This document shows, one piece after another, positions 1 through 13,800 of a stretch of 64,000 bases of DNA. The DNA comes from Anodontia alba (taxonomy: Eukaryota > Mollusca > Bivalvia > Lucinida > Lucinidae). The notes below the pieces were generated by a model, which saw only the letters and a list, made by a program, of their open reading frames with translations, had not been told where the DNA came from and did not search any database. The first letter of the stretch is position 1, and every line of letters begins with the position of its first letter. The DNA is taken from positions 79,435,852 through 79,499,851 of the forward strand of contig OZ024830.1 in NCBI GenBank assembly GCA_964016985.1. Reading direction: 5' to 3'. The position numbers were made by a program, and so were the translations under genes.

Positions 1-745
1 CTTCTACGTAGTCGGCCAAATGCTGCACTAGCTTTGGCTATCCTGGCATTGACTTCATCATCAATGTGCACAACTCTAGACAATGTGCTTCCAAGGTAGG
101 TGAACTTGTCTACCACTTGCAATTGTTGACCTTTCACTGCGATGCCAGACTCCTTGTAAAGGCTTTCCAGGTGCTGGCTGATATACCATCCCAGTCTTTC
201 TTATGCTGATTGTGGGATCATAGCTGTCACATGAATTAGATACTTGATCCACACCTTTTTGCATGTTCTCGTCTGTTAGAGCATCCTTTGCCATATCATC
301 AGCAAAGAGGAACTTATCTAGCACCTCTGTCTGCACCTTGGATTTAGCTTGCAACCTTCTTAGGCTGAAAAGCTTCCCATCAAAGCGATTCCTAATAGGT
401 ATACCATTGTCACCATCCTCGAAAGCATCTGTAAGCATGGCAGAAAACATCATGCTGAACATTGTTAAAGCTAGTACACAGCCTTGTTTAACTCCATTTA
501 TCAACCTGAATGGATCAAAAAATCTCACCATCATTTGGACCCTTGCAAGCATACCATCGTGGAACTGCCGCACCACTGCTATGAATTTGGCAGGACAGCC
601 AAACTTTACCATAATTTTCCAAAGTTCTCACGACTGACTGTGTCAAATGCTTTGGTAAGGTCGACAAAGGTCATGTAGCGGTCCACAAATAGTTCCTGGC
701 ATTTCTCTTGAAGCTGTCTTGCATGTCTGTTGTTCCTCTGTACCC
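1..745 (-). mobile_element. LINE reverse transcriptase fragment, decayed
   Basis: Part of a non-LTR retrotransposon ORF2. Reading the minus strand from about 745 downward, the conserved reverse transcriptase blocks appear in order: a DLTKAFDTV block near 650, GVKQGCVLA near 490, the catalytic FADD motif near 290, and a TYLGSTLS-type block near 90. The blocks lie in different frames: there are frameshifts near 625 and near 150-170, so no intact protein can be made. The element runs off the left edge of the window. The family, a craniofacial-development-protein-like LINE common in molluscs, is recognised from motif wording; the exact clade is not established. Confidence 0.85.
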
Positions 746-1000
746 AGGATACTTAGTGTTAAAATGGGCATGTCGTTATAGTAGTGGTGCGGTAAAAGAG
801 GAACAAACACACAAAAAAACACAGAAAAAAGAAGACAAAACCAGACTAGTAAACTGTGTATATCTTGAAGAGATGACTCGTACGAGCCGCTTTAAATGTG
901 TAAACCGTATTTGACCTATTACCGCACTTACCCTATAAGGCACAAACAAGCACTTCCATAGTCTTCAGATTATAGCCAGTGTACTTTTTGTCTACTTCTT
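746..1000. other. Unassigned AT-rich stretch
   Basis: The part from about 780 to 900 resembles the ends of repeat family L (compare 11165-11372) in reverse orientation. No coding signal was seen. Confidence 0.3.
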
Positions 1001-1002
1001 TA

Positions 1003-1090
1003 AAAAGCATATGTTGTGGGTAAAAATTTAAATTGTATCGACTTGTCGATGTAATTCAAATGATTACTTACAACATATGCTTTTATAAAG
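1003..1090. repeat. Short inverted repeat with CATATGTTG arms
   Basis: Arms of about 20 bp (AAGCATATGTTGTGGGTAA and its near-complement) flank a loop of about 40 bp. The arm wording matches the outer part of the central hairpin in families A and B, so this is probably a decayed relative with the middle lost. Confidence 0.5.
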
Positions 1091-1344
1091 AAAATCAGAA
1101 AAAAATGTTGTATAAACATCACCAAATGAGTCCTTTGCATATCCTTTTTAAAGTGTACCCTTAGTAGGCAGATGCATATTTTACCACAAGTTTTCCAAGT
1201 AATTTCGAAAACCTAAGCGCACAGTGCATAATTAGGTCGATTACTGAATTATGTGTGTAAAAACGTTTGACTTAGTCTACATGACTGAAATATGTAATAA
1301 GCGGACTGATACATAAGGGATGCTTTATTTCATTCTGATCCATA

Positions 1345-1420
1345 GAACATATGCTTTGGATATTTGTTAGAACCGTCTCAGTAAGGTGATTCTAACAAAT
1401 ATCAAAACTATGTAAATATC
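1345..1420. repeat. Solitary copy of the core hairpin
   Basis: A palindrome containing GTTAGAACCGTCTC and its complement, without the family A ends. It is one of several solitary copies of the hairpin module described in the findings. Confidence 0.6.
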
Positions 1421-2000
1421 ACAACTATGTGCTTCTTGAATGATAAAATACAATATCCTTGCATAGTTTCTGATTAGCTTTCCATCGGGCAAACAAAGTT
1501 TGAACAACTTCGATTCAACGTTGATTCAACGTCGACGTTCAATCAACGTTAAATCGACATTGTTTCAACGATGGATGCCTACTGGGTTGTCACTTTTTGA
1601 GCGAAAGCTTTTTGCCAGTCAAATTACCATTACAGCTGTATATTATAATTAATGTTTTCGTTGTATTAAAACCGCATTGTATTTAATTCATTTACTGATT
1701 TATTTATTTAGTATATTCTGGTATCTAGGAAAATCCAGCTCCGATTAAGTTTGTGCTTTGTGACGTATGAAGCCATGCAAACTACATTGCGGTCATATTT
1801 GTCAGTGAAACCAGGATTCCGATGGTCGTTCTTTAATGTGGTCCATTTTCGTCCGAGAGGAACGTTTATGAATTGTATCCGAAATAATTTCCGATTTCTG
1901 TGTCTACAAAAGCAATGTTGTATTCGGTGTTAACGATGAATTTTCAGTTGTTTATTTCTTTACTTTACAAGACCAGACATTAAATAGAACTATTTTAATC
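1421..2000. other. No gene seen; short CAACGTTGA repeats
   Basis: Between 1505 and 1570 the words TTCAACGTTGA and TCAACGTCGA recur on both strands, giving a short self-complementary patch. The rest shows nothing recognisable. Confidence 0.4.
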
Positions 2001-2002
2001 TG

Positions 2003-2110
2003 GCGACCCCCAAAAGCACAATTAGCAAACACTTTAGTGCCAGATCAGAATGCGGCGTCTGATCAGGGTCTCCACTGTTTGCAGATAGTTTAGCCATTAT
2101 TCTCTTGGAA
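2003..2110. repeat. Family N palindrome (GATCAG arms), right half
   Basis: Contains the words GCGGCGTCTGATCAGGGTCT and CACTGTTTGCA, followed by an AT-rich tail that also follows the fuller copy at 50170-50370. Only half of the palindrome is well preserved. Confidence 0.6.
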
Positions 2111-2254
2111 TATCTAAATCTCATAGCCTGACACACGTATAACTGAAATTCGATACTACCAATATATAATGTGGGGTAGTTTATTCCGTCTAAATGGACT
2201 AACCAGTTATGTTAATTAGACATCTTTAAATGGGGAAGGAATAACTCAGGAGCG

Positions 2255-2390
2255 GTTTCTCTGTCAAAATGAGTTCGTCGCTCTTCCGAAAAGGTTCTGT
2301 TCGAACAGGACAGAATTTGCTCCTGTTTGGAGCATTTCCTCCCCTTAAAGAATAGACCCCTTTTCAGACGGGACAAAGCGTGCAGAACAG
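2255..2390. repeat. Family M palindromic element
   Basis: A palindromic MITE-like unit centred on GAATTTGCTCC and its complement, with outer arms like CCCCTTTTCAGA. Other copies lie near 7275, 7950, 25545 and 37840. Confidence 0.6.
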
Positions 2391-2404
2391 CATAGAGAAA
2401 ACCA

Positions 2405-2608
2405 GGGCCCAATTGTTCAAAGCATCGTTAGCTTAACGAGCTCGTTAAGGGTCATTTCCTTAACTGTTTTAGCGGATTCAATACACAATATTCTGCAAAA
2501 GCTACCCACATTTTTCAGCAAAAAATTTCAGCATATTAGCCTATCACTCGATGTAAATTTTAACGAATCGTTAACTAACGATGTCGATAGCTTTGAACAA
2601 CTGGGCCC
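2405..2608. mobile_element. Family D MITE-like element
   Basis: The ends are GGGCCCAATTGTTCAAAGC and its near-complement, so terminal inverted repeats are visible. The inner arms read CGTTAGCTTAACGAGC and the opposite. A second copy with the same ends is at 28736-28980; this one lacks part of the inner hairpin. Confidence 0.75.
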
Positions 2609-2815
2609 AGAAAGTTAATCCGGTGGAAGAATATGCTTCCCTTTCAGAGAAGATCAGCTTCCAAAAAGGACTGGGAGTGCAGGAAAGCACACAGAATGAA
2701 CCCTGTAAACAATCGAAGAGCTGAGAGAACTGAGGTTTGCGTAGTAAGATACGATATAGAGGAGAACATTGCATTTTCTTTTGCTTTATTCTACATTCAT
2801 TTTAATAAGATTCAT

Positions 2816-3001
2816 TCTCTTCCTTCCGCTGATTCAAGAAGGACAGTTGTCAGTTTCTGGCGAAAGAATGTGCGCAATACTGGTTAACCGCTTAGAAGAC
2901 TAAGCCTGCCCAGTAAACGTGTGGCTAGGTAAACTGACCGCGCTCGACATGACCCCATTGGGTTGTCTGGGTCGTAAGACCTCAACACAAACAAACACAA
3001 A
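2816..3001 (+). mobile_element. SINE family F, 5'-truncated
   Basis: The body and tail of the tRNA-derived SINE seen in full at 34385-34687, here in plus orientation and without its tRNA-like head. It ends in a CAAA-rich tail. It lies just downstream of the 3' end of the HSD17B14-like gene. Confidence 0.75.
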
Positions 3002-3063
3002 CAATAAGATTCGTTGTTTGTAAGAAGACAATGTAAGAAGACAATGTGCATAAAATGTAAAAG

Positions 3064-3069
3064 TTTATT
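3064..3069 (-). promoter_or_regulatory. Candidate polyadenylation signal for HSD17B14-like gene
   Basis: AATAAA on the minus strand, about 180 bases after the stop codon at 3251. It is the nearest such hexamer in a sensible position; no transcript evidence. Confidence 0.35.
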
Positions 3070-3250
3070 TTCTAGGAAAAATAAATGTTGACGTGTTCAT
3101 ATTTCTCCAGGGAACAATATGTTGTGGGTCTTCATTAGAGTGCATCATGAGTATCCACGACATATATTTTCGTGAGAAACAAAAAAGTCATCAATTTGTT
3201 AAAGATTTAAAACCGTCGTCTGCTGAAACATTTATCCAGCATGGTAAGCG

Positions 3251-3415
3251 TTAAACCATGCTTCCCGGATCTCTGGCAAGCGGGTTCTTTGGTCCTAAGC
3301 TCAGCTCTGCTCCAGCAGTAACAGGAAGGTCGACACCAGTACAATAGGTTGCGTCAGTAGCAAAGAACAAACAAGCTTTGCCGCATTCTTGGGGAGTTCC
3401 GTGTCGACCTATCAA
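3251..3415 (-). CDS. HSD17B14: HSD17B14-like exon 9, terminal
   Basis: Encodes residues 219-272 (LIGRHGTPQE, then CTGVDLPVTAGAE) and a TAA stop at 3251-3253. Acceptor TTGTTTAG. Confidence 0.93.
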   Translation of the reverse strand: MIGRHGTPQECGKACLFFATDATYCTGVDLPVTAGAELSLGPKNPLARDPGSMV

Positions 3416-6400
3416 CTAAACAACGTAACATTTGATCAGTTGCAATGTATGTGGAATTCCTTGGCAATCATTCCGCTATACAAACTGACAAGTAAAGCGC
3501 CAATTACAACTGCAACAGACAATATTTTATTTAGTTTTGTAGTTTTTAGTTTTTGTTTTTTTTTTTTGTTTTTTTTTTGTTTTTGTTTTTTTTGTTTGTT
3601 TTTTTTTTTTTTTTGTTTTTTTTCTTTTGCTTGTTTGTTACTGTTATTTGTTGTTGTTTTTTCTTTTTCTTTTGTTTTTGTTGTTGTTGTTGTTTTATGT
3701 TTTGTTTTGTTGTTGGTTTGTTAGCTTGTTTTTGTTTATATTTGTTTTTGTTTTTGTTGTTGTTGTTTTTATTGATTTGTTTGTTTATTTGTTTTGTTTA
3801 ATTTTTGTTGCTTTGTTGTTGGTTTTATGGTGGTAGTGGTGGTGTTATTGATTTTTATTTGTTGTTGTTTCTGGAGGGGTTTTTTGTGTGTTTTTTTTGT
3901 GTTTTTTTTTTTTTTTTTTGTCTTTTTTTTTTTTTTTTTTTTTTGTTGTTGTTGTTGTTTTTTGTTTTGTTTTGTTTTTTTGTTGTTGTTGTTTTTGTTT
4001 GTTTGTTTTGTTTGTTTGTTTGTTTTTGTTGTTTTTGTTTTTGTGGAGTGTGTTTTTGTGTTTTTTTTTTGTTTGTTTTGTATTTTTCAGAGACAATAAG
4101 CCCGAACATTTCATGTGAATTGCCTGCTTAGTCATATTTTCCCTGAAGAATAATTTACAAAAGAAGATAGAATGCTATTAGTTACAATTTAGCTTAGTGC
4201 TTTAAGGGTATATAATACTGCATTGATATCTCAGAACATTCACACATTCAACCTCATTCCTCTTGCATTCCATATGGACCTGTAAGCTACATTTAGACAT
4301 AAAAATGCAGCGTCTGCATCTAAAATGCATAAACCTTTTAACAATATTGCATGCATTTGGGTGTATGGATTTACACAGACTCTCACACACACACGCACGC
4401 ACACACGCACACACACGCACACACGCGCACACACGCATTATTGAGACTCTTATTCGAAAGCCAGCTTTTTCCAACAAACGAAAAACAATGATCTATATTC
4501 GTGTTCTGAACCATTTGTTGCATATTTGATAAGCAATATAAATATGCACATATCATATGCAAATAAAAGTGGTTCTAACCAGCCTGCGCACCTTTATCTG
4601 CTCAATATGACAAGGACCTTCTGTCAATGAATTTGTAAGCTGACCAAAAGGTCTAAGACTATAAATCTAATTTTTATCCTTATACGTATTCCACGCAATT
4701 TGACTGGTTGAAGGAAAAATTTTACACTTCAATAAAGTCCAGGGCAAGAATCCTTCTGATCTATTTTCTTTCCACCGTCTCAAAGATTGACATTTTGGAA
4801 ACATTTGTAACATCGTGATGACTAAGTTAGAATTATAAGGAATGACTTACAATTTATTTGTGAACTTTATCGAATTTTCAGGTCAAATTCAGTTTGTGAG
4901 TGATTTTCCGGAGTTTACACATCGATAAAATCCTCAAAAGTAAAACTCATTCCTATACTGACTGATCTGAATCTTCTATTCTCGCTTAAGAGTCATTTTC
5001 TGCTTTCTGCACCGTATTTATGTTAAGTATATGGGCAAGCAGGCCTGAGAAAACTGTCTAGACCCGAATAAGACGCCGCAGAATGCAGCGTTTTATCATG
5101 GTTCACACTGTTTATCAGTCAGCCATCAATTTTCGACACATTAACGGATTCAAATGTACTTTTTTCAACTATTAGGATGAGTACTGTTAGGTAGTAGATA
5201 AGATGTCCGAATACGCGGGGTAATCATTAAATGTCAATGTAGTCGAACTTAAATGGCTCGAACATCTTTCGAACAATGGAAGTTTGTTCTAAACTTGGGT
5301 AGTTCGAGTCATTGAGGATTAATCATAGCGCCAGGACGGAGGGCAAATAGGGATAATTTAGGAATAGCTTATCGATCTTCTATAAAATAATTGTAGGTTG
5401 GATGTACTTATAATAATTGCCTCGATGTGGTGGTTTTAGTGAGTACATACAATATATATTTTCATAATAAAATTTCAAAAAATATCTTTTATTTTTTTTT
5501 TCTTTTTTTTTTTTTTTTGGAGCTGCCGGAAGAATTTCCTATAGTTTGATGAAAGTAACCGAGCTATCGGTGTTCGAGTCATTGAAGGTTTACTGTATTT
5601 TGATTTGGTCAACAGCGAGTATCGTTCTTGAAGAATTAAGGCCTGATGGATTCACAAATATATCAGTTTTAGTCTGACGAATTAAAAATAATCACCTGTT
5701 AGGAATTACCTGCATATTGGCTCCATCTTTAATCATTTTCTCTGGATTTCCTGAAATCTTAGCCAAACTTTCCCACAGTGGCGTCCAGATGTTACCAGGT
5801 GAAATTCTACAATGATATAGGAGGCGGTGTTCTAAAGGCGTCAAACTGAGCGATACAAATGGCCCAATCTAATATTATTGCCACACTGATCGGCATAAGC
5901 TGACTCTTATTATCTATACACTTTCTGGTTTGAGATCATAGTAGTTTGAGATAAGAAGAGTTAAATATAAGGAATATATAGCACACTACACCAATGTTGC
6001 TTTTTTTATTCAGTTTGATTTAAGCAGTAGTTTGATTATCAGTGTTTTAGATAAGGAGAGTCAACTGTATTTAATGGTCCTTTCTAGATAACACGATGAA
6101 GGAGTCAACTGAAAGTATCCGGGTAATGATCGGATTATTTATGTTCGAGATTAGAAGATAAGGTCTACAATCTAATATTTGAATACAGACTGGAGACTAA
6201 CTATGGTGACAATGAAATGTTTAAGTTCATATTTTAACCAGCAGTCACAAGTCTGTATTGCAAAGAAAATGTGTATACCGGAAGCCTCAATCAAACAATC
6301 CGTTACAAAGTTTAACGTAGATGGGGAAAGGAAGTTTGAACTGGACAGTGTGGAAATGCTACATCGTATCTTTGGTTTCGGGTTTTCAAGTTTGTCTCAC

Positions 6401-9400
6401 ATATAATTTTTCCATTCTTTATTCTACCTGGCATCATAATTCATTTAAAAGACAGCTAATTCTCCTAAGAGAAGGCACTTTTTCTTTAGCATGTAACGAG
6501 AAACTTTTTTTTGTTCTTTTTCACTTCTCTAGAGCAATGAAGTTACAACTTATGACCATATCAAAAAGGTTCTGAAACCCTTTTTTAACTTAAGGGCAAT
6601 ACATTAATTAGATTTGGCACTAAATTATATGGACAAATCGTAGTTATTCCGATGAGGAATACTTGTGGCGGTTTTGTTTTTTTTTTTTTTTTTGTTTTTT
6701 GTTGTCTTTCGCTTACAGAATCAGGCGTCGGGTCTCAGACTCTATGGCAATACCGACATAAACAATTCATTTGATGGCTGGTGTCTGATTTATGTCGTAG
6801 TTCGGACGCTCCATTTCATAAATAGTCAGTATGGGAACGGCCAAAGGCGTTTCAACGGTCGTTCTCTAATGTGTAATAAGTTATTGTTAAATAGCCCTTA
6901 AACTGCGGATAATGAGAATGTTCGTTTTGTGGTGTGGATTAACGTGAGTGACCATCACGGCCTCGGTACAGACAAGGCTTGTCACTTAGCGCGGGTTACC
7001 CAATAGAGGAGGGAGTTAATTGCCATTCAATCCTAACATCTTATGTAAAGGTTCTCAGCAATTCCAATGCCATACTGCCAGCAGATGCCTAGCTTTCGTT
7101 CTAATGTTGTAATATTGTGTGATGATAATATATATTTTAACCGAAATGGATTTTTTTTCGTTTTTATAATACAGTTAGCAGGCAATCCGCCCCACTTTGA
7201 TTGTTGTAATGTTTAATCAAGACCCCTGGATACACTAACTAGGTTGTTCGCCTTTCTTTTAATTTATTTCCTGTATGCTTTCCTGAACACCCATCCCCTT
7301 CAGAAAAGGGATCTTCTCTACCGGCAGATGTTGCTTCTGTTGGGAGCGACGTGTTTCCTCGTAGAGAAGATTCCTTTTCAGACAACCCTTTTTACAGCGC
7401 TGCCTGTTCTGAAATTATATCGTTTTCCCTTACACAGACATTTATGTCCATATCCCGTGATTACTAGTGCTTTGAATAATTATGCTACTTACGCGTTGAC
7501 TCTCACACCATTTATTGCTTCATCGACAGCCAGAGATTTGGTGAACGCTGTAATACCACCCTGTAATAAATATCATGCTCTCCTTAATCCGAAGCCTTTT
7601 GAGGCATCGACAGAAGGAAGCGCACCCCATCTCATACAAAACATGGAAAACTGATGTATACAGTTTGGAAATATTCCGTTTTTTGATCGTTTAAAACACA
7701 AAATGTGTTTATTATATCTACCAGTGTCAAGCAAAAGGAGCATCTAGTATCAAATGTAGAGAACCCACTACCTTCCGCTCCAAAGGCAGACATACTCTAC
7801 CAGTTGTGTCCTACGGACCGTAAAGATTATCTGAAGAGTCGTTTTCTTATAGTTTAAGCAAACATGCAAAATGTTAAATATAAGTGTTGTGGTTTTAGAA
7901 AGCGAAAGACAGTTCCCAAGGAAAATTATTTCCATTCAGAATATACCACTTTTCAGAAGGGAGAAAAATGATTTTGACAGAGTTGCCTCCCCTAAACGTT
8001 TATGCATTCTCCTTAAGGGACTGGATAAACTTTATAGATTTCTTCCCAAATTTAACAAACAAGACAAATATTGTGAGTTCCTGTTCCCTTTTCCTGCATA
8101 ACAAATCCCTTTTGAAGAGCTGTCTACCATAAAAAGGGAAGAATTTGCTCCCCCTGGGAGCAAAGTCCTTCCTTTCTGAATAGATCCCTTTTCAGAAGGG
8201 AGGTGAAACCATCTGACATCCCTTAAAATGTATCAGTTGTCCTAAAACATAAAGGTTGTTTCCAAAGGCAATCCTTTTTTGACTTTTATTTTACTCTTGT
8301 GTAGCTGGTGTTGTGACGTGTGGCGGCCTTAAAAAGTACATCATCATAGTGCAGGTTATATTTTATTTGCTTTGGGATCATTAAGCCCATTCTGATTATT
8401 TTGAAAATCGAATACCGCTTTAAGCCGGCGCTAGGGGGCGTATGCAGCCTCGCAAACTACAGTGTTGCATATGATGAGACTCAATCAAACCGAGTCTCCG
8501 ATTTTCGTGATCTTGTGTGTTCTTTGTTTCCAAAGGTAATCCTTTTTGACTTTAAGCTAGAAAATATAGGTAAAGAGACCACAGGGTGGGATGTCACTCA
8601 TTATTTGTTGCTGTTTATTGCTGCCTGCTACATGCCAGACGCTAATCCATAGCATTCTTACCTTCGTAACACAATAGGGCGTTCCACCAGGTTGTCCAGT
8701 TATACTACCAACACTCGACACCTGAATAACATTGCCTTTCGTTTTCCTCAGATGAGGTAGAGCGTGCTAAAAATAGATAAAGCCTTTATAAAATGAATTT
8801 TTCAATCACTGGACTTGGACATGACGGTTACTGCAAACTAGGATGCAAACAAAACAGAATGGAAAACAGTACATATCCTGATGGGACGGCTTATAATGAG
8901 TAGTCTCATCAGGATCTACATTGTTTTCACAGGTATCTGGTCTGGTCTGCAGGGCTAAAATAGTTAATAAGATATATTGTCCCCCACGCCCCACTAACAG
9001 TAACCTAGACTACTTCGATCTTATTAAGGGAGGTATAAATAGAGCCTGCAACACCAACTTAGCAGACATAATAATCACAGGTGCCTTTTATAGTGATAAA
9101 TCTAAAAACATTAATAAAATGAGAGATCTTCTGCTTGAATACATAGTCGGAAACAGCTAATAACTGAACCTACGCATTTTACAGAAGATTCGTCTACACT
9201 CATCGACCTCATCTTAGTTCGTAATAAAAGCAGTGTAGCTGACCCCTTTATGGCAGATTATACGAGATATCATTGTCCGGTAATTGTTCTACTCTAATTC
9301 TATCGGCCACACAGACCATCTTCAAAAGATTAATATGGAATTACAAACTGGCAAACTATGACATATTTAGGAACATGTTGTCTGAAGCGAATCTTTCGGA

Positions 9401-10822
9401 AAAAAATGAACACAAAGGGATTATTGACCGGAATATTAGGGACATTACTGATATTATTTTTGCGGCTACAAAACAATCAAAAACCGACAAAATAGTCACA
9501 ACAAACCTAAATGACCCTCCTTGGATACCATGCAGCAATTATATTCTTAGACCAAGGTCAATGATACTAACAAAGCCTTACCAAATCTCGAGCCTGCACA
9601 ATACATCTTAGAATCAATTACATTTACCACGCAGGATGTTCTCGGTGTACTTAAACACTTGGATGTCAGCAAAGCCTCCGATCTGATTAGCTCAAAGCTT
9701 TTAAGGGAAGGCGCCGTTTACGTGGTATATCTATACTCCATTTTTCTTAACAAGTCCCATGTTTTTAGCTACTTTCCATTTTCGTGGAAGGATACTCACC
9801 TCTCTCCAATTCATAAAAAAAATGAAAAGTCCCTCCCGAACAATTACAAATCCATATCTCTCTTGAGCATTGTAGACAAAAGCATGGAACGCTGCATACA
9901 CACCTTTATAATTGCATTACATCACATCAAATGATAACTCCAGTTCAGTCGGGCTTTGTACAAGGTGATTCTACTACCTATCAAGTACTTTACACTTATC
10001 ACATCTTCTGTTAGGCCGTATACGGTGGTAAAGAGGTACGAGTAACTTTCTAAGACTTAACCAAGGCCATCGACAGAGTTTGGCACAAGGGTTTGCTCCA
10101 CAAACTTCGGTGCATAGGATGTTCCGATCAGGTTTTGAAATAGTTCACTAGCTACTTATAAGGGCGTAGACAACCTGTCGTTATTAATGGCAAATTATCT
10201 GACTGGGCTTCAGTTGAAAATGGTGTGCCTCATAGTTCCGTTTTGGGCCCACTTCTATCCCTTGTATATATAAAAGACATTGTTAAAGACATTGGCTACT
10301 CCATTCGTCTCTTTGCTGACGATAAAGGTCTGTACATCGGTGTTGAACGCCCTGACTTGCCGCAAGATTGCTAAACGGCGACCGCAAACTGTAGCTGACT
10401 GGGCTGATGCATGGCTAGTATAATTCTATGTTAAGAAAACGATGGTATTTATCCTATCTAGGAAATTAAACCCTGTTCATCACCCACCACTGTTTTTGAA
10501 TAACTATGATTCAGGAAACATCCACCTACAAACACCTGGGCCTCCCACCCTCCGATTCAGGCAATTGGAACACACGTGTAAAATATCTAAAGAAAAGCTG
10601 GGTTAAGCATCAACCTTCTTAAAGCCGTCATATTTGGAGTAAGCATAACAGCCTTAGAGAAAATGTATATGGTCTTTGTGTAATCCCTTCTAGAGTATAG
10701 GGATGTCGTTTGGGACAAACGCTCACTTGAATCTAAAACACAAATCGATGCAATTCACGTCAAAGCTGCGAAATTATAACTGGAGCAACCAAAATATACA
10801 GTATTGAAAATCTCTTCTCAGA

Positions 10823-10855
<33 letters not shown>

Positions 10856-13800
10856 CACACAAACACACAAATACACAAACACATACATACACACACAATT
10901 TGAACCACGGTTTGCCCGATCAGAAACAGTGATAGTCAGACGCTAATCTTCCGAAGCAGATTAAGGAAGGGATTGTTATTTAGCGGATATTTTTCTTATT
11001 TCTCTCGTAAAGGCGCTACAAACGAAAACCTACAACGTATATTTTTGAGAAGAAATAAGAAAAATATTTATCTTGAAACTCCTTTTATCTGCAGCTATGT
11101 CAACCATAACATGTTCGCAATATAATATCTGAAATGTGATTTTTTTCCTTTTGTTATTCGGACAGAGTCATGCAGTACAGAGGATTCCTAAAATTAACAA
11201 ACAAATTAAAAAAGCAGAGCAAACAAATTATGACAGACAGTACAGTACACAAGCACCAAACTAAAGAAAAGAAAAGCAGCCAGCTCGCTCTTTCTAAACA
11301 AGGTGAACACAATGCTAGACAGGATCCACAAAACACAATACAACAAACAACGAACAGGACAAAGCATGAAACTAAATATGCAGTTGTTTTGAAACACTTG
11401 AAACCTGTTACACGTTTACAATTTCCACAGTAAAGCTAGAGTTGATACCCATCTATAGACACAGTGAAGCAAGCTACACTCTTTCGACGAATGAAAAACA
11501 AAAAAGATTTTATTATGAATAAAGACCCCTTATCTATAGTTATGGCTTAAACGAGTACATTTCATATAGATGCGTTAATGTAATGGGCAACTAATGGAAG
11601 CAAAACCCAATATGGGAATTGCAGACTGCGCTAGAACCACCATCGAAGAACAGAAGGCTGAATAGTTTCGTAAAGTATTGTTTGTCTTTGCTGTGTGAGT
11701 TATCTCCTGTCGTCTTGCTTTGCAATTTAATATATATAATTATTCTGCCCACCTACCTTTGCAACTAGATAATAACCAACAAGATTCAAGTCAATTAGTT
11801 TCTTGAAATCGTCACCTGAAGTATCGTCAATAGTCTGGTAAGGTGGATCTGGAATGTACATTCATTTACTAAATTAAGTGACCAATTTAAATAACTAGAA
11901 TTTTTCTGATGGCCAACTGACCATCAGAAAAATGCTAATAATTTTAACTGATCGATGTTAGCCGAGGGCTATGATATGGATTAACTCCACACTATCTGCC
12001 ACATCTGCCTGTTTACCAAGCAGGGATTTTAAAGACACTTTTTTCAAATACCCTTTTTATTGTTTTAATTATTTCTTAGCACTATGGCCACTCAAACATT
12101 AACCGCTATCGACATTTTTTTCTGCTGACCGTTCCAAACTGGTTCCTTTGTTGCAATTCCAGTTTCTATTTCGTTATTGCAACTGTGTCATTTTATCTTG
12201 TCATTATTTCTTTAGTTTTGTACCTGGGGAAAACTGTGCTTCGTAAGGTATGGCCTGTTCTGAGAAGTCAATTTGCATGAAATGCCAAATCTCGTTTTCT
12301 GAGAAAAGTAGAAGAAATGTCTCAAAATGCAATCTGTTTATTTGTTCTCAGCATCCTAAATTTCAAGAATATTACGACAGATTTGATGCAGTCAAACGTT
12401 TGCTAGTAGCAAAAAAAAAATAAATAAAATGAAAAACTAGTCTAAATAGTTGCTAAATTCTTAAAATTCCACAAACAATGCAGACTTTTATATACCCATT
12501 TTTCACTATGTATTATAGGGGACAGCGGAGATGAACTTCATAGATTCTAAACGAATGAACCTTGATAGCAATGCTGAAAACAGCCGGTCACGCACTTTCT
12601 GGGCTAGACTAATTAACACAGAGACTTCTTAGCATGATGATAAACAACAATTGTCGGTGCTCTAAAAAGTGTACTGAACAACTTTGAGCGTGGTAGCTCA
12701 AAGGTTAGTGCACTTGCCTCTGATGCTAGAGGCCCCCGGTTCGATCCCCGGTAGCGGCGATAAAATTTCGGTGTCCGAACACGCTCCATTGGCATCATTT
12801 GCAGGGATGAATGTCAATAAGTGCACCGTCCTTCGGATCGGGACGTTAAATGAAGGCCCCTTGTGCAGGGAGAGTCATCCCCTGTGCAGGTTAAAGACCC
12901 CTACCTTAATTTACATGATTACTGTGTAGACTTTCATCCTGCAAACATGGAGTGTATATAATGTACACCGTCTGTGTCCCCTTCTGGGGTTAAGGCGAAA
13001 TTGCAGAAAGAAAGAAAGAAAGAACTTACGGTTTCCAGCGTTATTGATAAGGCAGTCTATTTGACCATATCGTTCGACCGTGTTCTTGATAAGATTCTGG
13101 TAAAAGAAAATACCCGTATAAGAATTGATTTATTGAAAACAATGGCACAGGCAAATAGAAAATGCCCAGGTTAGTATGCTAATGACATTTCCTTGTCACT
13201 GAGATTTACGCTGACGAAAGTATAAATGAAGTTACATAAGAAAGGCAACAATAAAGTAGGTCAAACAGTAGCCAAATACCTAAACCCTGTGTTTTGACAT
13301 AGACGCAAAGAAAGTTATTTAGTTTCAAGCTAAACACACTAAAAGGAAAGGCAAACTAAATGAAATATATCTCTCAAAATATTCGCCTTTAGAAAACGAG
13401 CTTCTTAGGGCAACTTTGATCAAGATCGGTTGAAAAAATAAATAAGAAAAATATTGTAGTTTACATTTATTATATCTTTGAGTACGGACACCGCCATTTT
13501 GAATATTCAATTAAAGTTTTGAAAGACACAGATAAAAGCTCCATGTTGACAAAAATATGCTTCATATATGAGCTAATTGGTATGTGCTAATGAACACAAT
13601 TACAGGTATATATAAACACGATATCTTTTCAGACGATATTCACTTACGTTTTGAATAGATGGTTATGCATCACTTACTCATAAAAATAGCGGCTTCCTTG
13701 ACAGCATTTTCAAGATTTCCAAAGCCCTATAACTTTCTATTTCTCAACATTTTTTTTCCACCAAACTGCTCAGCTTAAAATGCATTGTATTTTCTAATAT

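Noticed and set aside
3389..4135. Several open frames of 80-110 codons on both strands
   Set aside because: Phe/Cys/Leu- or Lys/Asn/Gln-only translations of a T/G low-complexity tract; no start context, domain or splice support.
7244..7654. 136-codon plus-strand open frame
   Set aside because: It is the antisense shadow of HSD17B14-like exon 7 plus a family M palindrome; no domain in the plus-strand reading.
11165..11433. Open frames on both strands
   Set aside because: Part of a diverged repeat related to family L, without splice or domain evidence.
12684..12760. Possible tRNA gene
   Set aside because: A and B boxes are present, but the arms do not pair and a SINE body and (GAAA)n tail follow. 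The same applies to the heads at 34610-34687, 38665-38740, 40610-40680, 48000-48079 and in the 332-bp units.
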